From NCBI GenBank assembly GCA_049999765.1, contig JBNGIQ010008455.1, positions 26,304 to 90,303 of the forward strand: a stretch of 64,000 nt of DNA, given 5' to 3'. Shown here in pieces: positions 51,080 to 62,417 of the stretch. Made by a program: the position numbers and the translations under genes. Under the pieces are notes generated by a model. That model searched no databases. It saw only the letters and a list, made by a program, of their open reading frames with translations, and was not told the origin of the DNA. The DNA comes from Phaeoceros laevis. Taxonomy: Eukaryota; Anthocerotophyta; Anthocerotopsida; Notothyladales. Each line of letters begins with the position of its first letter. Position 1 is the first letter of the stretch.

Positions 51080-51790
51080 GCAACCGACAAGGAACTAGGC
51101 AGCAAGCTTGCGCTGCCACGAGCAGATGAAACTCAATAGGACCGCGGCATCAGATAGACTCACATTTCTTGAGACATGTTTACATGAGCTTGCACTCAGG
51201 GTGGCCTAGTGGGCAACTTGAAGGGCATTGAGTACTTCGAGCCGATGAGGAGAGAGTTTGGTCCAGAGCCAGGGTTGAGCATTATGTCAATATGGTAGAC
51301 CTCCTAGGACATGTAGGGTTGTTCACGAGGATACAACACCTTATGTCCATCAATTTGTAGTGCAGTCCCGCTATTTGCGGGACTATACGAACTACAATAT
51401 ACTTAAATTCATTCATTTATCATGCTACAGCGGGACCTAGCAATGTGGTTGTGTTTAGTGGGTCCTACCGAAAGCATCCCAAGGTTGCCCGGGCAAAAAA
51501 TGCCTTTGATCATGTGGAGAGTCTCAATCCAAAACATGCTGCTGCATATGTGTTACATGGCAAATATCTATTTTGATGTTGGCCTGCTCCATTGTGCAAA
51601 GGAGGTGAATGCCATGGAACAAGGAGCTCTTGCATGGAAAAAGCCTCCTGGCCAGAGCTGGATCGAGCATGAAAAGGGGATAACTACTTCCGTGAGGAAA
51701 GCACCCACAGCACGAACAGCTGCGACTCCTCCGACTTTAGCAGAGTGCATTACAAAACCGCACAGCACAACTCAAGACTCAAGTTGCTCA
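51080..51790 (+). pseudogene. Broken copy of the 3' end of PPR gene B
   Basis: Matches 46700-47335 of PPR B: the stretch from the CYEQMKLNSI region through the E domain (QSWIEHEKG). It has several frameshifts, an in-frame stop and a hairpin-containing insertion at about 51349-51424. No upstream PPR repeats are present. It runs straight into intact NdhU, mirroring the PPR B + NdhU-remnant order at 47331. Confidence 0.85.
51355..51397. mobile_element. Small fold-back insertion (MITE-like)
   Basis: Within the PPR pseudogene copy, sequence absent from PPR B has outer arms TTGTAGT (51355-51361) and ACTACAA (51391-51397). Its inner arms GTCCCGC (51365-51371) and GCGGGAC (51377-51383) surround TATTT. 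It looks like a tiny foldback element; no transposase is associated. Confidence 0.4.
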
Positions 51791-51924
51791 ACAAAATTAA
51801 TTAACTCTTTCCATTACTATAAACGTCCTGAAATCGCACGCACGCATTCGCACCGGAATACTGGCCAGTGGAATGGGTGAACCTTAGCGCAAAGTCTCTT
51901 GAAAGGCTTGCTGCTTGGTCAGCT

Positions 51925-52587
51925 ATGGCTGCAAGCGGTAGCCTGATAGCGGGGCTGAGCACTTGCACGTGCAGCTTACTGTCGAGTTTGCCATCTTCTA
52001 CAGTGGGCCAATGCAGGTTCCGTGGAACCGCATTTGCATCCTCGTCGAAGCTCGTCTTGGGGGTGAGAGCATCATCTGCCGCCTCGCCACCTACGGAAGA
52101 AACCGAGACAGATGAGGGTCCGGGCCTGCTGCGCCAGTCCTCCATCCTGACCAAGGAGGCCATCAACAAGGTCCTGGTTGCCGGAGAGCTGCCGGTGCCA
52201 GTGGACCACTACGGCAGACTGGGCTTGCCTCGGGAGGTCTCCGAGGGTGAGATTCGGAGCTCCTTCAGGAGGCTTCTGCTGGAGACGGAGAGCAGGGACA
52301 TCCCGGGAGAGGAGAAGGACCGCATTGTTCGAGGGCTGCGGCAGTCCTACGAGCTGCTCACTTCTGTGGAGGAGAGGCGATTGTACGACTGGAGCTTGGA
52401 CAGGGTGAGGAAAAGGGATGAGCGCTACGTCTGGCCGCATGAGTCAGACATCACACAGCGGGACTATGCTCCCGCCACTTACATCAACGAGGCGGATGAG
52501 GAGGGGAACAAGCCTACGGCCTACTTCTTCCTGGGTTGGTTTGCTCTGTCTGTGGTGCTCAACGTGTTTTTCCATAACCCAACTTGA
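51925..52587 (+). CDS. ndhU: NDH complex subunit U (NdhU/CRRL), chloroplast
   Basis: Single exon of 220 residues from the ATG at 51925 (the frame opens earlier at GTG, 51868). The first 50 residues are a Ser-rich chloroplast transit peptide. A degenerate J-like domain follows: DHYGRLGLPREVSEGEIRSS, LRQSYELLTSVEERRLYDWSL and ERYVWPHESDITQ. This matches plant NdhU closely and lacks the HPD of true DnaJ proteins. A C-terminal transmembrane helix (FFLGWFALSVVLNVFF) anchors it. NdhU belongs to the ferredoxin-binding subcomplex (with NdhS and NdhT) of the thylakoid NDH complex for cyclic electron flow. A deleted copy lies at 47332-47600. Confidence 0.92.
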   Translation: MAASGSLIAGLSTCTCSLLSSLPSSTVGQCRFRGTAFASSSKLVLGVRASSAASPPTEETETDEGPGLLRQSSILTKEAINKVLVAGELPVPVDHYGRLGLPREVSEGEIRSSFRRLLLETESRDIPGEEKDRIVRGLRQSYELLTSVEERRLYDWSLDRVRKRDERYVWPHESDITQRDYAPATYINEADEEGNKPTAYFFLGWFALSVVLNVFFHNPT

Positions 52588-53230
52588 TCCAGGCATACAT
52601 TGACGGCAGGACAGCGTGTAAGATAGTTTGCCTTGGAAGATGCTTGATTCCAAGCACCTGCAGAGCTTGAGCGCCTTCAACCAGGCATAGCAGTGCCTTG
52701 TCTTTCCTTTGGAAGATGTACAAAACGTCCAGCAGACTGAAGACTTTGTTGCTCAGCGAAGTCCGTGTCACTCTCAACTTGGATTGCCCTCTACAACAAA
52801 TCCACTAAGCTCGCCGATAGTTTGAGGCAGGGAAGACAAATTAGGCAGGTTTATCTCAGGGGCCCTAGTCATCGGCGCTCCATCTCCTGGAGGTCTAGAC
52901 AAAGGCCGGACGCAAGGCCCATGTACAAGATTTAGTCGGGACAACGATAGTGGAATTGATAAAGGTTCCTAGGAACAGGGTGTTAGATACCGTAGTTGGT
53001 AGCTTTAATCGATTTCTGAGTTCCTCGGTCAGAATTAGAAGGGTTAGGTTTGTTTCTCTTCCTCTTTGAAACTGTTGGTCGAAAGATGCGTTCAAGATTC
53101 AGAGCCCTTCTTACTCGTAAGTTCCACCAGAGAGAGCCAGAACTTATGTCTTTGGACTATCTGGGCAAACAAGCAAAAAAGACAAGTTCTCAGCATGTTT
53201 GAGGAGTAAGATCTGCTACAAGTCCAAGAC
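52588..53230. other. Intergenic region between NdhU and FAD monooxygenase
   Basis: A short minus frame at 52559-52777 (FSLLDVLYIFQRKD, then QALQVLG) looks faintly coding but I cannot assign it. Otherwise nothing. Confidence 0.35.
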
Positions 53231-55363
53231 TCATCGGGAAACCACCCTGTGGCACGACACTGAAGTACTTCTCTGGGACACCATTACCTCGGAGTATGGA
53301 GTCAGTGTCTCTGAACACAAGCTTTGAATCGATGGCGGAAGGAGGTTTGGATAAGCTTTCGCCACAACTGATGAAAGAACATTGCCTGCGAGGAAAAAGG
53401 GCACGAGCCATTTGGCACTGGGGAAGGAGTTTTCAGATAAATAAGCTGCTGCATGGTCCTCCTTCACTTGTTGCCGTGAATACCGTTCTAGAGCTACAGT
53501 CATGTACTCTTCTGAGCTGAGCAGGTCAGACAATAAGGTGGCATCCTGCAATGGCCAGAATAATCTGTCAGAAAAAAGCTGTTGTTAGCTAGCCTAGTTC
53601 AATCCGCATTTGATATCCCGTCCTACAGACCTGCAAGGACGAGTTGCAGCCTTGACCAAGAGCATTCGACATGGAATGTGCTGCATCACCGATGAGCACT
53701 GCCTTTCCCCTTGCATCAAAAAACTTGCTACACTTGACCTGTAGGCACAACCCAATATAACAAGGTCAGCCATTCCAGCATTGAACTGTTAGCATGCAGG
53801 ACTGTGGTACCTTCATTGTAGACGTGGGGCGTTGCTCAATAAAAGCGTCGGCTGACTCCAGCGGGCACTTCAGAGGTGCCATGTTCCTCTCTATGAAATG
53901 TTTAAGCTGTGACACTGTCCAAAATAAGACAAAACAACAAAATAATTGATAAAAATGTAAAAGGGTGCCAGGGAAGTAAACAACGTACTTCTAAGCTTGA
54001 TGTGATTTGCAATAACCCATCTGGTATTGTTTCAGGAGACCATTCGATGAGAACAGAAAGTCTGTCGTCTGGACTTGGGAAGCAAGCAAATCTTAAACTT
54101 TGCTTGCTGTTACGGGCAAACAGATTAGGGAACTTGAGCCAAAATGGCTTGTCCTTGTCTGGCTCCTCTGCATCCTGCAAAGTCACTCTAAACGAGTGCA
54201 CAGCATTGTCTGATATTTCAGCAGGCCTTGGGACGTTGAGGACCTTGAAGGTGTAAGGGGAGTTTGTTTGCTGATAGTCGAAACCCCTTTGACGGATGAA
54301 CTCTTCTCGCACAACCGATCTAGCACCATCGGCGCCGACTAGAAGGTCATACAGAATGGGTTTTTTCCCCATGATGTTCACAGTACGGGTATTGAAGTCA
54401 GCACCAAGACAACGTGCTTCATAATGTACCTGCAGTGAAGTCAGCACACGTTACATCCACAAATTACATTTTAGCATGACATCCCTTATGGTGAGAAGCG
54501 AACTACGTATCTTGAACTTCAAATCTGAGAGCTGATCACACATCTGTACAAACCTGTAACTTCTCTTTACCGTAACGCCGTTGAAGTTCTGCCACCATTG
54601 CAGCAGACAGGGCTCTTTGGTTGACAAGAAGAGATGGCTTATCCGGGTTGCGTTTGAGAGGGATGCTGCGCTTTCCTGCATGAAGCACAAACTCCGAAGT
54701 TGGCATGCCAACTGCCTGTACTAATGGCCATAGACCATCCACTTGCTCTATAGCATTCCTTCCACGCGCACTTAGCCCAACAACATACTGCCTTGTCTTG
54801 GCCCTGATATGACACTGAGGTAAGATGCTTACACTTGTGCTACATACAAAAGTCCACAATTCTTTTGCACACGAAATGTATACATGTCTGACTAAACCCT
54901 TTTCCGAGAGATATGCTCACCAAGGTCATTGAGTTAGACAGGTTCATGCCATGTTGCAATCTGGAAGACATCGATCCCCTGATAGTTGTCAGCAGTGAAT
55001 TTACTACTAAACAAGTCATCCAGATTCTAGAACAATACAGGCATTCCCCTACTCTCATGATTAAGTCGGCGGCAAGGAAGAGATGGAATTTTCTAGAGGG
55101 CGACCAATCTGTATATGCATTCTGAAGTCGTTCGCAGCATGACAGCTCAATCACTTCTAGGAGATGTGCATCTAAACCCTAAACCTTGGAGGAACAGGCT
55201 TGTCCTTGCAATTGAGATAGCAAACTTACGGCGGTAGTGGAGTGCACGGATTGCTCCTAGCTTCGAAAATTTGTATCGGCGCCATTGAGGCTGGCTGAGA
55301 CAAAAGGAGATGCGCCAACAGTAGCCCTGCTGGGCCTGCCCCGACTATCACAACTCCCGCCAT
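53231..55363 (-). CDS. FAD-dependent monooxygenase (kynurenine monooxygenase-like)
   Basis: Six exons with closing phases: 55230-55363, 54554-54803, 53989-54429, 53811-53906, 53631-53738 and 53231-53545, giving 447 residues. The three class A flavoprotein monooxygenase motifs are present: GxGxxG in VVIVGAGPAGLLLA at the N-terminus, the DG motif in LVGADGARSVVRE, and the GD motif in VLIGDAAHSMSNALGQGCN. The overall layout resembles kynurenine 3-monooxygenase and its plant relatives. It uses NAD(P)H and O2 to hydroxylate a small molecule; the substrate cannot be told. Intron 1 (about 426 bp) contains a telomere-like TAAACCCTAAACC tract at 55172-55184. Confidence 0.88.
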
Positions 55364-55593
55364 CGCAATATCTTATTTGGGAGACGCGCGTGCTTATAGA
55401 TGCAGAGGAGGACAGTATTGCAAATCCAACAAAGTTCAGAATGCACGGTTCAGTGGACTGCGTGGCGAAAAGTCCTGCTCAGAACGCATATCCAGTTAAG
55501 TCGTGACACTTGTAATCGACATGCGATGCTTTGGTTAGTGGTCAAGGGGATGCATGAGAGATAGGAGATGGTAAGGAGGCCAAGAAAGCCAGC

Positions 55594-57127
55594 TTGTATG
55601 ACTTGGCCATTAAGCACAAGGAATATGTAGCAGCCAGCTTTCCAGCCAGCTGTGGCAATTTCACATATGAGGCGTTCGCTGAGACCGATTGCGAGGAGCA
55701 CTGCAACAGAATCCAGTCCAAATTCCGCGACACCAACAGCGCCAACTTGATCGGGACCACGCTCAACAAACTGCTGTCCCTGGAGGTGCTCAATCTCACC
55801 AACTTCTTCCTCCAAGATGTCACTCCGTCAGGGTTGAGCGCCTTGAAGAAGCTGCGGGTGCTGTGGCTGTCCCGAATGCTGCTCCACGGTCCCATTTCAG
55901 CGAACATAGGCAAGATCACGTCGCTGGAGTACTTCACCTTCAACAACAACAACTACGATGTCACTGGGCCCCTTCCCTCGTCCTTCTGCAACCTGGTCAA
56001 TCTCCGGGGCCCGAATTTGACAGAGAGCCGCAAGGCACTCAAATGGGGCGCCATTCCCAGCTGCATCGGGCAGTGGAAACAGCTCCAGTACCTTGAGGCG
56101 GATTTTAACAGCTTCTCGGGGCGGATTCAAGCCAGCCTCAAGCAACTCCAGAACCTCAATTTACTCAAGCTCGCCCGCAACGATCTCAGCGGCTCGCTTC
56201 CGCTCATCAACTCCGGGGAGCTCCCGGCTCTGGAGGAGCTCCACCTGCAAGGCAATGACTTCGTTGGCTCCATTCCGCCATCTTTTGGCAATCTCGTTGC
56301 TCTCAAGGATTTGCGCGTCGGAGGCATACAGAAATTCTTTGACTTTTGGGAGCTGATCAAGAGCAAGCTGGGTGGAAGCCTTCCTTCCACCCTACGAAAC
56401 CTTGTCAAGCTGGAGGTGAAGATCTACTGTCTTGCGGTGCTTGAGGTGAGACTCGTGCTCTGATTTGTGCTGACCAGAAATGCACCGTGCGCTTGCAGAC
56501 CTTGGTCATACGAGGGACCTCCATTACGGGTGCGATTCCCCAGTCTGTTGGTAACCTTCCCGTCATCTTGGATCTACGGCTCGACAACAACCAGTTCACA
56601 GGGCCTATCCCTACCAATGTGGGAAAAACTGGAAGTCTTATCAACTTGGAGATCAACGATGACAAGCTTTCTGGACCAATTCCAAGCGCTCTTGGTGGTG
56701 CTGGCAAGAAACTGGAGAATTTCGTTGCAAGCAGGAACGAGCTGTCAGGTAATTCCCTGGTATGCCCAGTTTTAAGTTCAGGGCTTCATTCTCAGCATGC
56801 AGGAGCGTAGTGAAGGTTTCTGACAATCGTTGAGCTCCTCTGTGTGATTCAGGGACCATTCCTGACTTTCTTGGCCTTCTGAAGCTGTCTATCCTCGACC
56901 TGTCTTTCAACAAGTTGACCACGATTTCAGCAAACGTAGGGTTTGAAGTCTCCAGCGTTCTGGACTTGTCACACAATCAACTGACAGGAGCCCTGAATCC
57001 GTCATCCTTGTGGGGGATCGATCAGGTTTACCTACACCACAATCTGCTTACCGGCCTAGGTTCTACCAACGTCCAACGTACAACCAATTTACCGAGGAAA
57101 TATGTGGTAGACGTCTCAGCTGGGTGA
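55594..57127 (+). CDS. Leucine-rich repeat protein, 5' end incomplete
   Basis: Three exons with consistent phases: about 55594-56415, 56499-56748 and 56853-57127, ending VVDVSAG and TGA. Plant-type LRRs run throughout: SALKKLRVLWLSRMLLHGPI, PALEELHLQGNDFVGSIPPS, LDLRLDNNQFTGPIPTNVG and LDLSHNQLTGALNP. Near the N-terminus two Cys-containing segments (SCGNFTYEAF, DCEEHCN) may be a cap. I find no ATG or signal peptide: the frame opens at TTG and only 230 bp separate it from the monooxygenase start. The gene is therefore probably truncated at its 5' end, or uses an upstream exon I cannot see. No transmembrane or kinase part follows. A decayed relative lies at 30176-30640. Confidence 0.65.
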
Positions 57128-57159
57128 GCATACGGTGTACTTCTTTCGATAACAGCAGG

Positions 57160-59674
57160 ATGGGACAGAGTTGGTTGAAGCCTACAAGGTCAAAGGAAAT
57201 CTGCTATTCCTCGCTTTGGGCGTATCGTGCTAGCAGAGTCACAGGTCGGAGTCTACGGGCACGAGAGCATGGCACCAAAAGCGGCAGGAAGGAAGGTGAG
57301 TATTTGGCACTAAACACACCGATCACGGGCTGCCGCTTTCAAGGCAGCTGCAGGATCCAAAATCACTCCATCTGTCTCATCTCATACAGCTAGACTTGGG
57401 TTTCTATGTGGCTGTAACGTGAAGATTGTGATTGGTGACACTGACCGAACATGCAGGTCTGCAGGTGGCAGAGGACAATTTGGAGCTGTGATCAGACTTT
57501 GCGAGAAAGGATGTTTGTACGAGGCCCTAGAAGCCATGAAACTCCAGGACCGACAAGGGCTTCGTGTCTATGAAAAACATATGCTTCATCGCCTCCTGCA
57601 GGGGTGCATCAGGTGCACAGACTTGAGAATCGGCAGGGAGGTTCACAGCATAATGATCACGGCTGGGTTTGAGTCCAACTCATCTCTAGGGAACCACCTC
57701 ATGAGAATGTATGCCCATTGTGGGAGTCTGAGAGAGGCCAACCAAGTCTTCAGAACTCTGCCTTCACCGGATGTGTTTGCATGGACAGCTCTGATATCAG
57801 GATACGCCAAGCATGGTCAAGTGGAGCAAGCTTTGGAGCTGTATCATCAGATGCAGGGGTCACTTGTGAAACCAGATGACTACGTTTATGTTGCAATCTT
57901 GCAAGCATGTGGCAACACAGGAGCATTGGCACAGGGAAAACGAATTCATGAGCACGTCATACAAAGTGACCTCAAGAATAACGTGTACGTAGGCAACACC
58001 CTCATCGACATGTATGCCAAGTGTAAGAGCCTTGGGCATGCACGCGAAGTGTTTGATACATTGTCAGCAAGGGATCTGATATCATGGAATTCAATGATTT
58101 CAGGCTATGTTCGGCAGGGTTTGAATCAGGAAGCCATTCAACTCTTCGAGCAGCTGCAACTTGAGGGAGTCCATCCAGACAGATCCACGTTCCTTAGCAT
58201 CCTCAAAGCTTGCTGTAATACAGCAGCTGTAGCACAAGGCAAGCTTATCCATGACAAGCTCATCGAACTTGGCTTTGGTGGTGACATGTTTATTGGAAGC
58301 ATCTTAATTGACATGTACTGCAAATGTGGGACCCTCGACGATGCACGTAGAGTTTTTGACAGCCTGAAGACAAAAGATCTTGCTATTTGGAATACGATGA
58401 TAGCTGGGTACTCACAGCACACAAAGAGACAGGACGCCCTTTTATTATTTTATCAGATGCAAGACGAGGGATTGCGACCAGACAGGGCCACCTATCTCAG
58501 CACCCTAAAAGCATGCGTTGGACAGTTAGGGCAGGTCAAGCTTATTCACACTCATATTATGGAAGGTCCCTTGAATTCAGACGCGCATGTGGGCAGCACC
58601 CTCATTGACGTGTATGCCAAATGTGGCAGCATCAAGAATGCCCGCGAAGTTTTTGATAGGCTAACTGCTCGAGACCCCGTAACGTGGACAGCACTCATAT
58701 CAGGCTATGTCCAGCACGGAGATCTTGATCATGTGATTCAACTTTTTCACCAAATGCAGCAGGAGGGCATGCTCCCTGACAGGGTCACTCTCTTGGGTAT
58801 CCTTAAAGCTTGTTGTAGTCTGGCTTCGCTGGACCAAGGCAAGGTAATCCACTCATACATTGTTGGATATGGGCTTGACTCGGAGCCATCCATCTGCAAC
58901 TCACTCATAGACATGTACTCCAAATGTGGCAGCCTCGCCGATGCCTGTACTGTGTTTGACCGGATGGTAACCAAAGATCAAGTATCATGGACTGTCATGA
59001 TTGCAGGTTACTCCCATCACGGAGACCTCCAGGGAGCTCTGCAACTTTTCAGTAGAATGCAGCTGGTGGGAGTGCCTCCAGACAAGATAGTGTTTGTTTC
59101 TCTGCTTTCTGCCTGCAGCCATGCTTGTTACGTGGAAGAAGGCACCCATCTCTTCCGCTCTATGACTGAGGAATTTGGAATAGCTCCAGAGATGATGCAC
59201 TACGCCTGCATTGTGGACCTCCTTGGCCGTGCTGGTCATCTGTACGAGGCAGAGGAACTCATTTTCGGAATGCCCTCAGAGCCAGACACTGTGGTCTGGA
59301 CATCTCTACTGGGAGCTTGCAGAAACCATGGTATCGTCGAGCTTGGCAGGCGTGCATTTGAGTCCATCTTGAAGCTGAATCCCAGAGATCCTGGTGCGTA
59401 TATGCTTATGGCAAACATATATGCAGCTGCTGGACAATGGGATGCAAGGCTAGAGATAATGAGACAGATGCAGAGAGCAGGTGTTACGAAGCAGACTGGA
59501 CTGACCTGGATAGAATGCGGCAATGGGGTACACAGTTTTACGGTGGCAGACATTAAACATCCTGAGAGAGGTCAAGTGTATTGTACACTAGAGCGGCTAA
59601 TAGAAACGATTAACAATCTGTCGCAATTTGAAGCAAGTACTGAAATCAGTGCGTGGCCACGGGCTCGTGGTTGA
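57160..59674 (+). CDS. PPR protein C (PLS class, E domain)
   Basis: Two exons: 57160-57295 encodes an Arg/Ser-rich targeting peptide (MGQSWLKPTRSKEICYSSLW). 57465-59674 is joined in phase (GRKE|GGRGQFGAVIRL), giving 781 residues. The second exon alone opens at a GTG (57419), which is why the upstream exon matters. The PPR motifs are regular P-L-S triplets (VYVGNTLIDMYAKCKSLGHA, LISWNSMISGYVRQG) without the insertion seen in PPR A and B. The E domain ends TGLTWIECGNGVHSFTVADI; no DYW. Predicted to bind organelle transcripts. Its stop faces that of the SirB1-like gene 115 bp away. Confidence 0.9.
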
Positions 59675-59789
59675 CAATCCACTTTCCTGTTCGTATAAAC
59701 AAAATGCTGGAGATACGACTGTATGTGCGCTGTTTTTCAATAAAAAAGCCAAAACGGTATTCACGCGTTCGACTTCATCGAGGAACAAA

Positions 59790-62417
59790 TTAGAGAAACG
59801 AGTTGATATTCTTCGCGTTGACAGCGCAGCACCGTCGCATCCTGCAGACCAACTGGCTTATGGACTCCCGATCTTGCGCCTTAGGTGAAGTCTGCAACAA
59901 AACCAAAAGGGCATGTTAGACTTCTGTTACGAGGAAACTGAACTTGCTTCTTAAATCACTGTCGACGTCGCTTACCTCCAGATACTTTTCGAGAAAAGGC
60001 ACAGCTTCTGCAAAACGTCTGAGCAGATACAAGCATATCCCGTGGTCTCTCATCTGCGCAAACCAGTAAACCATGAACACCTACCGAGTAATTGCAATCA
60101 AGACAAAATCAGCATATGGCACCACTGTCACATAACTGANNNNNNNNNNNNNNNNNNNNNNNNNNNNNNNNNNNNNNNNNNNNNNNNNNNNNNNNNNNNN
60201 NNNNNNNNNNNNNNNNNNNNNNNNNNNNNNNNNNNNNNNAGAGTGAGGAGGATGCCCTGTGTGGACATGCTGAGAAACTGGCTCTACCTTACGGTCTCCT
60301 GAACACACCTGACGGCACAACTTTACTGGTAACCAAGAATCTCCGAATGTGTGATCACTGCCATAGAGGCAAAAAAATCATCTCGAAGACAGCATTACGT
60401 GGCGTTACGCGGCAACATCTTGAGTATGCTTCCAGGGAAGGAAAATGATAGACACAAATACAGACTTCAACATCTTGTGCATACCTGACAGGATCTTTCT
60501 TCGCGTAGTAGAACCTCTTCAAGCTGAATAGAATTCGAGTCAAGAAGGATCGATTTGACACACGAGCTCGCTTGAGAACTTTGGGATTTAGTGTGATGGG
60601 TACGCCATAATTCTGTGATAGCTTTTCTTCAGCATCTTGCAAGAAAGTTATCTGCAAAGGACAAAAAGAGGTTTACACACATCGCAAGTACTAGATATGT
60701 TTCAAAGCCTGCTGCACAAAACTCGACAATTCTTGAATCATACCTTTCCCTCAGAGTAAGCATCCACCAGGTATTCCAAATCGTCTCCAACAGGACGACA
60801 CATGAAATGGGCAGGCAAGTTCACCTGTAACCCAACCAGTTAGTTCCAGCCCCATCAACAGGAAGCAGTAATGGTGCCGATGAACACTTGGATTTCATTC
60901 TATTCAATGCGTCCCACTGCAAAGCACATCTATTGACGCTATCACAGTTACACAAATAATCCAGAGGCCACTCCCTCATAGTTCGGCACGAGATAACATG
61001 GGAGCTATGAACTTACTCCTTGCATCTGCAGTCCGATGCGCTTGGCTAGCTCCATGTAAACCAATGACATTGTGATTGGCAAACCTGCAATGTGACCAGC
61101 AACAGATTCAGAACATCTCGACAACCATCCCGAGAGGCGAAGTATCGAAACCTAAGCTACAGAAATTTGATAACATTTTTCTGGAGCATACCTTGTCGTC
61201 TATCCAGCACAGAGTTTATACAAGAATTGTCAGGGTCCAGCACGCTTGCTCCCTTCCAATCAGCCCGAGCATAAAGATAGTCGTTGATTACCTTTATCAT
61301 TCGCATGGGATAACGCTCTGAATAGTCGGCAGACAATAATGTCAAAGACCTCGCAAAAGGGTGCTGCAATAACCTCAACCGCCAAAGCAGTCGGGTTTAC
61401 AAGAGAGCACATAAACTAGAACAACAGCAACTAAAAACACAAACCTTCAGGGGGAGGCAAAGTTGGCCGGATCTCATCCACCATTTCATTCAACTTGGCC
61501 TCAACTTCTTCCACAGAAGTCTTGGGATACCTGTGCACAAAGTGCTGCTCAGCATATACTTTTGCCACCAAAAACATGGCAGTAGCTCTTACATATATGA
61601 ATTCTGCTATTTCTGCAAAGCAGCAGAAATAGCGGGTGCCGCTATGTTGGAGTGTACTGAGAAGCACGGAACTCACAAGTGCTGGGCAATACAAACTGCT
61701 CCCCGGATCACATTGATCTCCTCATCGGGCTTGGACACTTCCTCTCTGAACCTTTGAAGCGCCAACATGCGACACTGCACAGAAAGAGGGCTTCAGAGCA
61801 AAGTCCCAGCACAACATGCGCTCACCCTGTCAATCTACAGAGGGAGGAAACGACAAAATGCTTACCGTGTACAGTGACAGCTCTGCCTCCAAACTCCCAC
61901 ACTCACTAGGCGCCCTGTCCATATCTGACAAATAGCACGACTCTTCTGAACTTGTTTCCGTGTCTCTCATGTAGTCAGCAGGTATCTCGCAGTGAGCTTC
62001 CTCCCCTCCACCTTCGTCCAGACCCGCGGAGCTACTAGTGCAGTTCAACCTGAAATTCCATCGACTCCTGCTAGCATCACCAGCGGAGCTAAAACCGCAA
62101 ACTCTGGGACCAGAGCATCCCATCAGCTGTTCCAGAGCTGTGCCATCGACAGCTATCGAAGAGCATGTCCTAAGCGAGGAGATAGTCGACAAGGATTTGG
62201 CACTCGAACTCCTCTGGGTAACAACTCTTAAATCCACTCTGGAGCCAGAGCAGGTGACACTCAGGTCCCCCTGTCGCTGATGAGGCAGGTGGATGAATTT
62301 TTCCCTAAGCAGGTGAGCCTCAAAACTCCCGGCAGGGGTGCACACTCCTCGCTGTTGAGCCGAATTCAACAGTGCTCCTTGATTGAGAGCTCCAGCCATT
62401 TGCGTAAGTCCTCCCAT
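59790..62417 (-). CDS. SirB1-like transglutaminase-fold/TPR protein
   Basis: A multi-exon gene. Exon 1, from the ATG at 62417 (MGGLTQMAGALNQ) to 61864, is Ser-rich and of low complexity. Further exons read LALQRFREEVSKPDEEINVIRG (61680-61773), YPKTSVEEVEAKLNEMVDEI (61444-61533), RMIKVINDYLYARADWKG with NSVLDRRQG (61191-61370), LPITMSLVYMELAKRIG (61017-61086), VNLPAHFMCRPVGDD (60742-60825) and the ITFLQDAEEKLSQNYG exon (60486-60653). A TPR-like tail closes it: MRDHGICLYLLRRFAEAVPF (59977-60055) and SPKAQDRESISQL to the stop at 59790-59792. This order defines the SirB1 N-terminal domain family, widespread in bacteria and plastid-bearing eukaryotes; its biochemical role is unclear. The junction across the 100-N gap (60140-60239) is unresolved. 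Confidence 0.8.
60140..60239. other. Assembly gap (100 N)
   Basis: 100 N between two exons of the SirB1-like gene; a missing exon here is possible. Confidence 0.95.
60242..60448 (+). pseudogene. DYW-domain relic inside the SirB1-like gene
   Basis: The plus strand reads EEDALCGHAEKLALPYGLLN, then TKNLRMCDHCHRGKKIISK, the catalytic HxE and CxxCH core of a PPR DYW deaminase. After IISK the homology ends. It lies on the strand opposite to the SirB1-like gene, between two of its exons and directly at the edge of the gap. It is a fragment only. Confidence 0.75.

Noticed and set aside
51925-52587. Calling NdhU a DnaJ co-chaperone
   Set aside because: The J-like fold lacks the HPD tripeptide and the VEERRLYDWSL..RYVWPHE stretch is specific to NdhU.
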